Source: Lumbricus terrestris (lineage: Eukaryota; Annelida; Clitellata; Crassiclitellata; Lumbricidae). From it: a DNA stretch of 64,000 nucleotides. Both the position numbers and the translations under genes were made by a program. Every line of letters starts with the position of its first letter. Position 1 is the stretch's first letter. Where the stretch lies: NCBI GenBank assembly GCA_949752735.1, contig OX457036.1, positions 12,660,107 through 12,724,106 of the forward strand. The letters run 5' to 3'. This document shows positions 40,301-51,273 of this stretch, piece by piece. The notes below the pieces were generated by a model, which made no database searches, was not told where the DNA came from, and saw only the letters and a list, made by a program, of their open reading frames with translations.

Positions 40301-43300
40301 ATGTCGCAAGCCTTAGTTCTTCCAAGTTCATTCCTGTTGTTTCGCGAACCTCATCCATCCACCTTTTCCTTGGCCGCCCTTGTTTTCTTCTTCCCTCTCC
40401 GCATGCCACCATCATACCTTTTTCTAGTTCATTTGAGTGCATAACATGACCAAAGAAACCCAACTTTCTTCTTAGCACTATTTGTTGTAGCGACTCATTG
40501 TTTTCAATACCAATCTCTATGCGTATCCATTCATTTGTCCTTTTTTCCATCCAAGATATTCTCAACATTTTCCTCCAAATCCACATCTCACAAGCGTGAA
40601 TCTTTTTCTCATTTTCTTGGTCATTGTCCAAGTCTCACAACCATATAATACTGTCGGTATTATCAAAGCCATCACCAGTCTTTTTTTGTATCTGTATAAC
40701 TGTTAAGTTAACTTCCTTCCGCCCCAGAATCTAACACTCAATATTTGTGACTGAGTCTCGGCTTAAAATTGTTTCAGGTCGTTGGTGGCTTACCTGGGAG
40801 CCGCAAAGCACTTTTCAATTGAGCACCTGAGGAAACAAGAGAATCGAGCATACATGGAAAAAGCCCCCTACTTCTACTCGAGTGTCAGTAGTTGCAGGAA
40901 GCGCTGTTATTGCTATTATTGTTGTTATTTAGAATGATAATTAATTAAGAATAATAATTGGGCTTGCATGCATTTCATGCCTCTGCACCCAGAGAATGGA
41001 ACTAACTTCCGCTCTCTCTTCGTGGCTCAAATTCACTTCCTTCAAAAAGCGACTCAAAACTTACTATTTCTTCTTGGCTTTCCAGAACCTGAACCTCTAA
41101 CTGCATCTTCCTCTGGCGGCTGACTATCCACGCCTCAGATTCACATTTCAATGTGACCTTGCATGCATTACAAATTTATATGATAATAATGATAATATAA
41201 TTGCTATTGTTGCTATTATTATTTGTAGTTGTTATTATTATGATGCAGTAACTTCTGTAGCACCGGTGTCCAGTGTCTAACGTGCAAGCCATCATCCAAT
41301 AGTGGGGTCAGACAAAGTGTCATGGACAAAATTGCATAGATTTGCAAATGGTCATAATCACAAAATATCACATGATAAAATTTCCATAATCACAAACAAT
41401 CACCTGACAAAATGCCATAATCACAAACTATCATCTGACAAAATGTCATAAAGTATAATAGAGTAAGTAATTGTTTATTTTGATAATTGATTATCTCAAA
41501 ATAGACTGAAATTTGATTTGTTTAAATTGAAGGTAAAACCAGGTATAAAGCAAATCTGACTAAATACTTAGCTTCTTAGTACTACTACAATGCTGAATAT
41601 AGCTGGTTTCAAGAGTTTATGGCTCTATTTATTTATTTATTTCTTGCATATACTATAGCGCCCCTTCAAACTCTTTACTCAGAGGCGCTCCCGACTACAG
41701 CGCGGACACTGACTCGGAGTTTCACGCTGAAGCGCACGAGCTATTTTGAGTGAAGGATTGCTCAAGGTCCCTACACGGCGACTTGAGGTGGATTGGACCC
41801 TGGAACCCTCCGACTCTAAGGCACCAAAGCCACTGCTACACCACTACGCACCACATGTAGTATTTGTACATTATCAAAACAACATTCAAAATTAATCTAA
41901 TCTAATAAAACATTTGTAAAGCGCTTCTCAAAGCAAAGCTATTCTGAAGCACTCTCAGCGTGACAGGCCCATGAAAATGAAAATGTCTTCAAGCAGTGAA
42001 ACGATGCAGGTGAATTTCCTACAAGAATACTGCCACGAATTTCAGAAGGACGGTAATTCCAAAGGAATCAATGGGATATTTTGTATTTCCATATCTCTCC
42101 GTCTGTCTGTCTGTCTGTGTCATTGTCTGTTTTTAAGACGTCATTTGATCTGCTTGCAGAGTTTTCCTTTGACCGTCTGTCCAGCGGCCGTCCTTGAGAT
42201 CGCGACGTTTGCAGCCGCCAACGATCGAATGTTTGTCTACAATCTGTCCGCGCCGTTCCTCTGCCGAGATTACCACGAACCGATGAAAGCCATTCTGCCG
42301 TACGTCGACGTTCTCTTCGGCAACGATTCGGTCGGTGGTTCACCTCCTCATCTTTTTTCCCTTTGACTGTCTGTCCATCACTCTCTCTCTCCCTCTTTTT
42401 CTCCTTTTCTATATCTCTTTGGCTGTCTATCTATTTCTGTTTGTCTGTCTGTCTTTCTCTAGCTCCCTTCCTTTTTTGCTTTTCTATATCTCTCTGTTTG
42501 TCTCTCCATTTCTGTCTGTCTATCTGTCTGCCTGTCTCTCGCTCTTTTCCTTTTCTTTTATCTGTTTTTCTCTATCTCTCTATTTCTGTCTATCTGTCTG
42601 TATCTTTCTCTCTCTAGACCTTTCTGTTTTTGTCTGTATCTGTCTCCCCCTTTCGAGACCTGTGGGAGCCCATTCGAGATCAATGGACCCACCACGGAAA
42701 ATACTCGATTCTGCATTCTCACCTAGTAGGCAACCACTGTAGTTGATTTGTCAGCGCTTTTGTTGGATAAAGTAAGTTTTTTTTAGACCATTGTTGACTT
42801 TCTGTGTTGTAGGAAGCCGTTGCTTACTCGGAACAGGAACAGTGGGGGGTGAGCCAATTTTTATGCGATTTACTTTATTAATTTTGTCACCTGTGGAGTT
42901 TGAAAGTCTGCAATTGACAACATCTGTCATCCTGACAGTTGTGTTAGAAGTGGTTCTCCCTATTTGAAAACGACAAACAATGTTAATTGTTCACTGCCAT
43001 GATTGTATTATGTTGGTTCAGAAAATAAATTTAATTTGATTTAATTGAAGTATGACATCTTGATTAACTCCCGGTTGGTATTTATTCCTGCTTGTCTGCT
43101 GGGCAGTCAATGACGAACGGTTAATTGGGTAAGTGACCGCATTTATGTCCATGGATGGTATTAACGCGGTCCGATTTGGGGCAGGTGAAAGCACGAAGAT
43201 TGGAAGGACTGGGGCTCAACACCCATTAGCCCCGTAATGCTGATTAAGCTTTCTGCTCCCTGAAGAAAGAGCAGTGGGGAAAGATGGTGATTGGCAGGAT

Positions 43301-46300
43301 GCTATAGAGTTAAATTCGACTCAGGGCTGTTAAACTTGTTATCATCTATCACTACTCTGTCGTGTACACTTTGTATTGTATTGTATTGTATTGTATAAAA
43401 ACATTTATAAAGCGCCTCTACTAGGGTGAACCGTTCAGAGGCGCTCCCAGTGCGCAAGGCCACGAGAGAAGAAATAGGTTTTAAGAAAAGAAAATGAGGA
43501 GGAGGGATTACCTGTCAGAAGTTGAGATCGAATAGAAGGAGAGAGCGTATTCCAAAGAGAGGGGCCAATTGATGTAAAGGAACGGGACTGAGCCATAGCC
43601 GTTCTAGTAGGAGGTACTAGAAGTTCAAATCTGTTTAAAGAGCGGAGTGGACGATGTGAGGAGGCTGAAACTGGCCTGCGAATTCCATTGGTTAGATATT
43701 TTGGAGCAAGACCCTGTTGTGCTTTAGAGACCAAAATGAGAATTTTGAACTTAATGCGCGCAGTTAGAGGAAGCCAATGGAGCTGCTCAAACATAAAAGT
43801 AGAGATATGAGAGTAGCGTGGAAGGCGTGCAATTAATCTGGCGGCCGCATTAAGGACTGACTGCAAAGGTGAGAGTCGAACCTTGGGAAGACCAATTAGA
43901 AGAGAATTACAGTAGTCAATTCTGGAGCAAATGAAAGCATGGACCAAAGTCGTAAAAACAGAAAGCGAAACAGAACGCCGAACTGCCCTTAGACGCCTTA
44001 AATGAAAATATGAGGATCGTGTAAGATTAGATATATGGTCTTTAAATGAAAGGGAACTATCTAGAGTAACACCCAGATCACGAACAGTTGAGGAAAAGGT
44101 ATAGTGAGGAAATAGTTCAGAGAGGAGAACAAAATCAATTTTCAAAAGCTGCTGAGGTGTGCCGAACCAAATAAACTGTGTTTTGGAGGCATTAAGAGAG
44201 AGACGATTTGATGACATCCAGGAGTGTAGGGAATGTGAGAGAGACTGGATGCGTTCAACTAAAAGTAGCTGGGATGAAGGAGACCCATGGACATATGCTT
44301 GCACATCATCTGCAAAGAGATGACCGGCTGTTCCAGAGAGTGGGAAAAGAGAGGGGATGTCGGCCGTATATAGAATAAAGAGCAGAGGACCCAAGACAGA
44401 GCCTTACACTTACTACCGGGGTACTTGTCCGTCAGTTTTAGTTAATAAATAAACATAATTATTATTTGCCTCATTTCACTCCTCCTGCTATTGTCATTTC
44501 AACTAAATCAGGCATTGTCTTGAAGTTACTTTTGTCTTCTCAAGTTGGCATCCCCCCCGATTATCATCTACCATCTTGACTACCCTACCTGCTCAGAGAA
44601 GGCATTATATTTGTATTGCTGGTTAAAATCTTAGTTTTCACTGCATTGCACGCATTTTTTTCTTTAACAGCTTACTGACCTGAGGCAGATCTTACTTCAG
44701 CTTGCTCAGCTGCCGAAAGCAAATGGCAAAGTAGGTCGAATGGTGGTCTGCACTCAAGGGGCCGAACCAACTCTTGTCATCAGAGGTATACAACGATGAT
44801 TATCGAGTTTAGTTTCGTTTGTTTCAGAGCGCTGGTTCTAACGCAAATGCGAAGTTTTGGGGACATGGTTACCCACAGATATTTTGCGGGGGTGGGGGGC
44901 AAAGCACAATGGTCAAAAGTAAAGTTTTTGAGCAAATGGTCGAAAAATGCAAAGCAGGAAATGAAAAATATGAGCCATTTTTCATATTTGCTTTTAAATG
45001 TAAATTTTTATCTCAGTAGCTTTGTGGATCGGTGTTTTAGTGCGAAGAAATTTTTTATCCCTGTAAGTAAGCAGAGTGCCCCTCTTGTCCTACGTGCTGG
45101 CGCCTATGCTATGGCACAGCTTTCAATCAGTGTTATGTTTGTTGTGTTGGGGTTTGCATAATTGTAACTGAATTTAAAAAGTGCCACTCCCAAGATAAAT
45201 TCAAGGGACTCGCCCAACGTGTCACAGATTTGATGAATGTCATGTGCATTGATTTTTCCAATTTGACTTGTTGGTTATTGCTGGCAATGAACATGAGAAT
45301 TAATGTTCAACACTACTGTTAACTTAAGAAATTGTTGAGTTAAATATTTTTAGAGAAATATGTGTGTTCAATTTCCCCTGGGGAGAACGAAAGCAAACTT
45401 TGCTATTAAATTAGTAGTTTTCACAGTGTTTATTGGATCTTCACATACAAAGAACTAATTAGCAATTGAATCAATCAATCATTTATTTTGTAACCAAACT
45501 TTTTTACAGTTATAGATTGCAAGTCACATTTTCAAAGTGGAATGGCCACAAGGATAGTCCTTGAAGGGATCACTGACCTAGCTAGATAGGGACACCTACG
45601 TACATGTAAATGCAATAATATAAATACTAATAAATACTACAGTATACTTACTTAACCAGTACTTGTACTAATCATAAACCAGAGTTGCCAGATTTAGGGA
45701 AATTCCTAGACGCGAAATCACGTCAAAAAGTAGCCCAAATTCACGAGATGAGCGGCTCAATGACGACATAATTAGCTGATTTTTGCTGCATACATTAATT
45801 AACTGACTAAAAACTAAATTAATGCAATTGTTACCGATAAAGACGACGGTAATGATGGTAATGATGATGGCCATCGAAAATTTATTTGGGGTCATGACAG
45901 TTGGAACGTTCTAGAATGCAGTTGTCATTGTGCGTTGCATCTGATTGATTTGCGTTGTCGTTGTTGTTGTTGTTGCAAAGGTCATCATTGTGTTGTTGTT
46001 GTTGCAGAGGGCGTCATCGTCGAGCATCCAGTGATTCCGATCGACAAGAAGGACATCGTCGACACGAATGGAGCAGGCGATGCATTCGTAGGAGGTCAGT
46101 CGGCACCCACTGGTCTTGCCATGGGGGTGGTCTTGCCATGGGGTGGTTTTTGCCTTGGGGGTGGGCTTGCCACGGGAGGTGATCTTGCCATGGAGTGGTC
46201 TTGCCATGGGGTGGTCTTGCCACGAAGTGGTCTTGCCACGAAGTGGTCTTGCCACGGAGTGGTCTTGCCACGGGGATGGTCTTGCCACGGGGATGGTCTT

Positions 46301-47137
46301 GCCATGGGGGATGGTCTTGCCACGGGGATGGTCTTGCCATGGGGGATGGTCTTGCCACGGGGTGGTTTGGAGTGGTTTGAACCGCTTCACTCTGAAAAAT
46401 ATGACCCACGCAATTTGTCCGAATCTGTTGTTCCTAGTTTTTACTTATACCCCTCACTTTGTCGTCATCTGCTATTCGTGTTCTTTTTTCCTTCCCTCAG
46501 CATGCTTAGAACAAGCTGAAGGAAGGAGATCATGCTGTCTTAAATCTCATATTTTCATCAAGGTTCTTTGTTCTGAGAGTACCTCTGATTGGTTAACCAC
46601 GGAAGACAGTGGGGTAGCCAGGAATTTATGATGGGGTGGGGGTTTGGGGGTTTTATGGCCTGGCCAGCTACCCTTTCTGACACCAACCCAACAGTATTAC
46701 AGTAAGTAAAAAGAGAATAAAGTAACAAAGAGAATAAAGTAAGAAAAACAATTGTTACTACAAGCAAATGTTTTGTTTTTTCTTATTAAATTTAAGTGGA
46801 TAAATAACTGTAAAAAAAACTTTTTCCCTAGGCCAATGGGAGTTTTAACTCCCGAACCCCCTTGTCTACACCACTGACGGAAGAAGGTTCTTTGGAAATT
46901 CTCAAATCTAATTTTTATTAAATAATTTCTCTAGATTTGTTGCATTTATTATGAGCTTACTGACCTCTGACTTTTATTCTCTGCATTGTTACAGGGTTCC
47001 TTGCACAGCTGGTTCAGGGCGGCAAAGTTGCCGACTGCATACGCTCGGCCAACTACGCTGCCAACTACATCATACAGCAGAGTGGTTGCCAGCTGCCAGA
47101 CAGGCCCAACTTCAGTAGCGAATCGACCGGCTTCTAG
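31041..47137 (+). CDS. ADK: Adenosine kinase with alternative exon 3
   Basis: Phosphorylates adenosine to AMP with ATP; pfkB/ribokinase family. Coding exons: 31041-31057, 34632-34706, 35506-35559 (3A) or 36346-36399 (3B), 38302-38380, 39631-39800, 40778-40883, 42160-42330, 42813-42848, 44671-44785, 46008-46094, 46995-47137. With either exon 3 the sum is 1053 nt, 350 codons plus stop, close to the 345-362 aa of vertebrate ADK. All phases agree and all introns are GT-AG. Visible hallmarks: LGNPLLDM near the N-terminus, the glycine motif PGGAALNSIRIAQ (exon 4), EPTGTCAVCLTG (exon 5), NLSAPF and PYVDVLFGN (exon 7), and DTNGAGDAFVGG with the catalytic aspartate (exon 10). No targeting peptide is seen; cytosolic or nuclear as in relatives. 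Introns hold LINE, SINE and TIR copies. Confidence 0.96.
31315..31395. repeat. (TA)n microsatellite
   Basis: Pure TA run in ADK intron 1. Confidence 0.97.
31656..32220 (-). pseudogene. Rearranged LINE fragment (paralogue of 51297-52173)
   Basis: The first 225 bp and last 250 bp are nearly identical to the copy at 51297-52173. The RT C-terminal segment between them (about 400 bp) is replaced here by about 85 bp of different sequence. Part of the shared 250 bp (GGCAATGGCAAACCACCCCT) resembles the 3' region of RTE-type elements. In ADK intron 1, antisense. Confidence 0.65.
32340..32405. repeat. 20-bp minisatellite
   Basis: About three copies of ATGTGATAACATGTTGCG-like units. Confidence 0.85.
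32612..33222. mobile_element. TIR element carrying a LINE tail (611 bp)
   Basis: Termini CAGCGTTGCCACT are an exact inverted repeat at 32612-32624 and 33210-33222. The flanks GCGTTATTATT and GCGTTATTGTT (10 of 11) look like a target-site duplication. Inside, 32826-32970 matches the LINE 3' end at 17142-17285, and GATGACTAAAAAAGTCATC is a hairpin near 33088. No transposase frame. ADK intron 1. Confidence 0.75.
33837..34465. mobile_element. TIR element with 38-bp perfect termini and LINE cargo (629 bp)
   Basis: Exact inverted repeats occupy 33837-33874 and 34428-34465, starting GGTAATGTTTACCTTTAGCG. A perfect 8-bp duplication AAGATTGC flanks it (33829-33836 and 34466-34473). GG termini plus an 8-bp duplication fit Merlin-like elements, though Mutator-like or hAT cannot be excluded. 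Cargo: a LINE C-terminus and tail (33880-34165) and three copies of a ~35-bp CATCAATCCAGCTCCAGTTAG unit (34230-34325). No transposase. Confidence 0.88.
33880..34180 (+). pseudogene. LINE RT C-terminus and 3' tail inside TIR element
   Basis: The plus strand reads FSVTGPSVWNDLPSNLRSH and a final AWVGSASE stop, the usual LINE end. The tail GGGAGCGCCTCTGAGTAG..CTTGAAGGGGCGCTATATAA and (AGAT)n follow. It lies wholly between the TIRs of the 33837-34465 element. Confidence 0.85.
35506..35559 (+). CDS. ADK: ADK alternative exon 3A
   Basis: Acceptor TTTCTCCAG, donor GTGAGT, 54 nt. With the exon 2 end it reads K-YSLNKEDCIISNELPTPL, then FEEM from exon 4. It aligns without gaps to exon 3B and to the YSLKPNDQIL region of vertebrate ADK, but has lost the PND core and the basic RHRD-like end. 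Intact splice sites and an open frame argue for use rather than decay. Confidence 0.85.
36346..36399 (+). CDS. ADK: ADK alternative exon 3B
   Basis: Acceptor ATTATTGTAG, donor GTAAGT, also 54 nt and in the same phases (2 in, 2 out). Reads K-YGLKPNDAIIASDRHRDM, then FEEM. It is the more conserved version (LKPND and D-(K/R)-H as in vertebrates). It starts 786 nt after the end of 3A. Including both would add 18 residues without breaking the frame. Confidence 0.92.
36420..36655. repeat. Minisatellite just after ADK exon 3B
   Basis: Three to four diverged copies of a ~65-75 bp unit containing GTTTTGAGGTTGACTTTAAC and AAATTACATTTTTACGAAAG. It starts about 20 bp past the exon 3B donor. Confidence 0.85.
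39066..39275 (+). mobile_element. SINE S1 copy
   Basis: GGGGCTTGGTGGTGTAGTGG head, B box GGTTCGAATCC at about 39122, full central domain and the tail GGGAGCGCCTCTGAGTAG..GAGCTTGAAG. ADK intron 4. A tail-only relic lies at about 38818-38880. Confidence 0.82.
40240..40680 (-). pseudogene. LINE RT C-terminal fragment
   Basis: The minus strand reads HACEMWIWRKMLRISWMEKR, GFFGHVMHSNELEKGM and GRPRKRWMDEVRE, the conserved C-terminal block of a non-LTR retrotransposon. It is a diverged relative of the copy at 51297-52173. ADK intron 5, antisense; truncated at both ends. Confidence 0.8.
40955..41170 (+). pseudogene. LINE C-terminal scrap
   Basis: The plus strand reads APREWNXLPLSLRGSNSLPS-like sequence with a stop, then a KSDSKLTI-like end (LKTYYF in other copies). 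It fits the last 60 residues of a CR1/L2-like protein. ADK intron 6. Confidence 0.5.
41320..41460. repeat. 35-bp minisatellite
   Basis: About three to four copies of a CATAATCACAAACTATCACCTGACAAAATG-like unit (key words ATAATCACAAA and TGACAAAATG). ADK intron 6. Confidence 0.8.
41640..41860 (-). mobile_element. SINE S1 copy, inverted
   Basis: Starts with ATAGCGCCCCTTCAAACTC and CAGAGGCGCTCCCGAC (LINE-like tail), then the central domain and a degenerate B box near 41790. ADK intron 6. Confidence 0.78.
42355..42650. repeat. CT/TCTG-rich pyrimidine tract
   Basis: About 290 bp of CTGT/CTCT/TTTC simple sequence follows ADK exon 7. A smaller (CTGT)n run sits before it at about 42098-42130. Confidence 0.85.
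43370..44401 (-). mobile_element. CR1/L2-like LINE, 5'-truncated, frame intact
   Basis: An uninterrupted minus-strand frame (43435-44394, 319 codons) starts at GPLLFILYTAD and has the RT catalytic motif LFADDVQAY about 25 residues in. RSFTSIGPSLWNTLSPSIRS near the end is the usual C-terminal signature. The N-terminal RT half and any ORF1 or endonuclease are missing. The 3' tail (CAGAGGCGCTCCC/AAGCGCCTC words) ends in (ACAAT)n at 43370-43396. ADK intron 8, antisense. The open frame implies a young insertion. Confidence 0.9.
46110..46368. repeat. 18-bp minisatellite next to ADK exon 10
   Basis: About fourteen copies of GGTCTTGCCACGGGGATG with variants (ATGGGG, ACGAAGT). It starts 15 bp after the exon 10 donor at 46095. 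Long open frames on both strands (repeats of VLPWG, ARPSPWQDH) are by-products. Confidence 0.93.
46607..46876. mobile_element. hAT-type MITE (270 bp)
   Basis: Termini CAGTGGGGTAGCCAGG and, inverted, CAGTGGTGTAGACAAGG. Perfect 8-bp duplication ACGGAAGA at 46599-46606 and 46877-46884. ADK intron 10. Confidence 0.9.
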
Positions 47138-47475
47138 GTGCCATCACCTTACTTACTCACTGACTGCGTTACTTGTTCGCATATTTTTTACGTGCATTAA
47201 TCCGCTTTACAGTATTTCAAGTTACCTCGAATTCGAAAAAACCAAAAACATTTCTTGTTCATAATCTAGTTCAGGCGTTTGCTGCCGTTGTTGTGCTCAC
47301 GGTTGTTGTCATAATATTTCGTCCCGCTGTAAAATGCACGAATTGCTTTAATAACGGATTTAGTGTTGTTCCCGGACAGGATGTAATATAATTTCCAGAT
47401 GAACTGCATTTATGATTTTGTGAACTGCATTTATGATTTTCTGAATGTTGGCTGACATAATGTTTTTAAACTCTA

Positions 47476-47481
47476 AATAAA
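47476..47481 (+). terminator. ADK polyadenylation signal
   Basis: AATAAA lies 339 nt after the ADK stop codon, followed by TG-rich sequence. It is the first AATAAA after the stop. Confidence 0.65.
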
Positions 47482-48478
47482 CTGAAATGCTGTGATTTCA
47501 GAAACCCGTTTCCAGTCTGATCTTAAAATATGCTCAAATAAATTACTGTCGAATTGTAGAAAAATTCTATCAACCAAGTTGGTGATGCTGAGCCAGTGGC
47601 ATGAACCTGCCCACCCCACTGAAAATGCTGCCTTTTTGTTTTAGATGATTAATGAATGAATGGTTTGAGTTTGCATAGCGGAGTCTGTTTAATAACGACC
47701 ATGGACAACAATTATAGTCTGTCGTCAACTGGAATTTGATGTGAAACATCTGGAGAAACAAGCTTCAGATATTGTGATGCTTTGGTCTCAAGTGTACTGC
47801 ATCAAGATCCATCTTTTTAAAAAAATGTTGACATCTTTTGCTGACTGGGAAGACTCAAGAGAGTGAAAACGATGACTATTCCAAAGCAGAGCTCTAATTT
47901 GTTGCTATAATATTATGTGAATCTGTCAGACGGTCTACCATCCACCCCTAATTAAAATCCCTTCCCTATGGGATTTATATGTCTAACGCCTGTTTTTTAA
48001 CTTATATTATAAACGCACATCCTCCCAAGTGTAGTACAGCAGGAAACATCATTTGCCGAATCGGACGGCCTAAGGGAATGGAAATGATCACTCCATTCGT
48101 TTCCAAATCAGACCTTTCTATAATGTGCGACCCCTAATCAAAACCCTTTCCCTGTGGGATTTATATCTATATATTATATAAACCCTGTTTTTGAGCATAT
48201 ATATCCCAGGGAAGGGGTTAAAAATTAAAACCATTTTGCTTGGATCAGTTAACAGCTACTTTATGAGGTACCAATTGACCCAGGCGCTCTATCAATTCAT
48301 TGTCTTCATGCATAGCCTACGAAAGCGGTTAGGCTAATAAGACTTCTATATAGGTCTCGATTGTTCCTGCGCCATTGTTCAAATCTGTAGCTCCAGCACA
48401 AGCCATTGGAACGTTATTTTGCAGTGGATGGCCTAGAGGCAAACTTAATAACGTCTGATTGGAAAGGTCAAATTCGGG

Positions 48479-51211
48479 TCAACTAGTGGCGATGTGGTTG
48501 TCGTTGATTGCACTGTCCGGCGAGGAGGACATACTGAGCTGATCCTTCGAGAACGAGTCTCGAACGAGATCGAGGTCCGTTCGAAGAACCGACTGACTTC
48601 CGCCATCCGCCGCTGAACCGGAAACGCATGAGACGTGCGGCTTAAACGTGACGAAGACCGTCTGCTGTGTTTGCTGGTCGTCAATGCTGAACGGCGGTAT
48701 GTTACCGACTGATCCCGGGGCTTTCCTCGACGTCACAGGGGTCATGTGGATCTTCTGGTAACTGAGTCCGCTTTGATCGTCCGCTGGATTAGCGTTGCAG
48801 TTGATCAGGAGGGCTTCGACGGCCCGACAGTGCTGCGGCGGTTGGAGCGGGTTGCGAGAGCGTAGCTGTTTTTGGTGTTGTTGGTGTTGTTGTTGTTGTG
48901 GCGGTGTGCAACAGCAGTCCGTGGTGGCGTTGTAGGAAAGTGGATGCTGACTGCAGAGACAGGAGGCGGTTGCCTTGGTGCTGATGCTGCTGCTGAGACT
49001 ATTGCATCCTCCGGTGTCGACTGTGCAGTTGTGGATGCGACCAGGAAGATAGAGGATGTTCTTACGTTCGTCAAGCTCCGTTAGACTGGATTCCGGGTAG
49101 AGACGCTCGCCTGTTCGACCTCGGTCTTCCTTTCGCCTGTTTAAAATGTTTAATGCGTTTAATACACTGCAACGACTCATAATCAATCAATCAATTGTAA
49201 TTTATATAGCGCCCCTTCAAGGTACCTACTCAGAGGCGCTCCTGGCCAAGATCAATCGAAAAAACCAGTCTTCAACAGTTTGTGAAATTGAGAACAGCTT
49301 GGGAGGTGTCGCATAGTCAATGGAAGACCATTCCAGGTTGTTGGACCAACCACAGAGAACGAACGCCTCTGCATTGTTGCAGAGCGAGTGAAAGGAATCA
49401 TTAAGTCACCATGGACATGTACTCTGCGTGGTACACTCCAATCTGTTTTAATTGCATGAGTGCCTGTGAATAAGCTGCATGGTCCCTCGACTTCACTTTG
49501 TGTGCGCTGTAGAAGTTCAATCAATCGTAATTTATATAGCGCCCCTTCAAAGTACCTACTCAGAGGCGCTCCTGGCCAAGATCAATCGAAAAAACCAGTC
49601 TTCAACAGTTTGTGAAATTGAGAACAGCTTGGGAGGTGTCGCATAGTCAAGGGAAGACCATTCCAGGTTGTTGGACCAACTACAGAGAACGAACGCCTCT
49701 GCATTGCTGCAGAGCGATTGAAAGGAACCATATAATACTGCACATGCATGACCAAGTTGATTCTACCATTGCTCGCACTCTGGAAGCGCCAGTCCCAAAC
49801 CTGGATAAAGGAGGAGGGGACGATAATGTTATTATTTTGTTACCACACAGTTGTAGGGCGCGGTGGTGTAGTGGTTGCGTCTCTGCCTTGGAGCCGGAAG
49901 GTTCTAGGATCGAATCCACCTCCAGCCGTTGCGTATACGGACCTTGAGCAAGTCCTTATAAATGAAGGTACCTAAATAATAAGAATATAAGAATGAAGGT
50001 GGGCTGCTCGACGTCTTACCTTCGGTGGCAAACGATGAGGGCGAAGAGAATGAAGACCCCGAGTGCAACGCCCAGAGCCACCCCGATACCAATCACGATG
50101 AGAATGCCTAAAACACAACAACATACTGTACCGGACCGGTAAGCCTACATCCTTTTCCGTGGAGAGTCCAGTGCTCTGGGATTCATGGGCTCTCACAGGA
50201 GCTATATGTCTGCTTTCTTGAACTCCTACAGCATCTTTTATTCAACTCTGAATTGTACTTTTTGCCTTGTTAGAACCTGGAGCGCTTCCGAGTAGTTCCC
50301 CATCAACAGACGTTATGGATATTATCGAATGACTGACTGACTGACTGACTGAATGAATGAATGAATGAATGAATGAATGAATGAATGAATGAATGAATGA
50401 ATGAATGAATGAATGAATGAATGAATGAATGAATGAATGAATGAATGAATGAATGAATGAATGAATCTCACACTGCCACAAGGGCGGATACAGAAATTTT
50501 CGAAGGAGGGGCCAAAATTTAGGGTCTTGTTGGTGGGACAGAGGAAAAAATTTCGTTGCGGGGGATTCTGTTTGCGTCGTATAATTATGTGCTGTTCAAT
50601 ACTAATAGCTCATTCAGACGGTTTTCTCACAACGGCTTATAATAGGCCTAAATGGACAACGATCTATAATTATACCGTGGTTTTGGCTGTGCTGTCGAGC
50701 GGTGTCCACGATTTGACTCGACTTTGTCGGCAAAACTAAAATAAGAAACACCGCGGTATAGGCCTACAGGTGAAAGAAAACAGTTGAACAAAACGCAGGC
50801 TTATTAATGATGATGATGTCGACGACTACTACTACTACGACGACGATGATGATGTGATGACGTCGTCGCCGGACTATAGCTAGTGATGTGTGTAGTGCGG
50901 GGTGCTGACGTATAACTGACCGGTGGCACATCTGGACAGTTCCCCCTTCCATCTGTTGTTGATGCAGGTTAGGAAGAATGTTTCGCCGGTGAAGTTGCAC
51001 TTGACGACCGCTGTCTCCCCTCGTCGTATCACCCACGCGTTGAATGGATCCGTTATATCAGGACATCCAATCGCTGCAATAGCATCGCAACAGCATCGCA
51101 GAAACACAATAGATCGACCTAAGACCTCTTCAATTCTTCATAATATCCACGGTCCCATCAGGACAAATACTCAACAACAATCGAATTTATATTGGTCTGA
51201 ACCAGTGTCCA

Positions 51212-51273
<62 letters not shown>

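Noticed and set aside
44820..45165. Possible MITE or gene (G-rich stretch GCGGGGGTGGGGGGC, end GGCGCCTATGCTATGG)
   Set aside because: One end looks like the CATAGGCGC terminus of the MITEs, but no matching second terminus or flank duplication was found.
45911..46631. Proline/tryptophan/glycine-repeat ORFs on both strands
   Set aside because: Generated by the 18-bp minisatellite in ADK intron 10; they overlap a real exon and donor.
48805..49084. Overlapping frames (both strands) across the receptor tail exon
   Set aside because: Shadows of the real frame 49136-48479, which is the only one joined in phase to the membrane-span exon.
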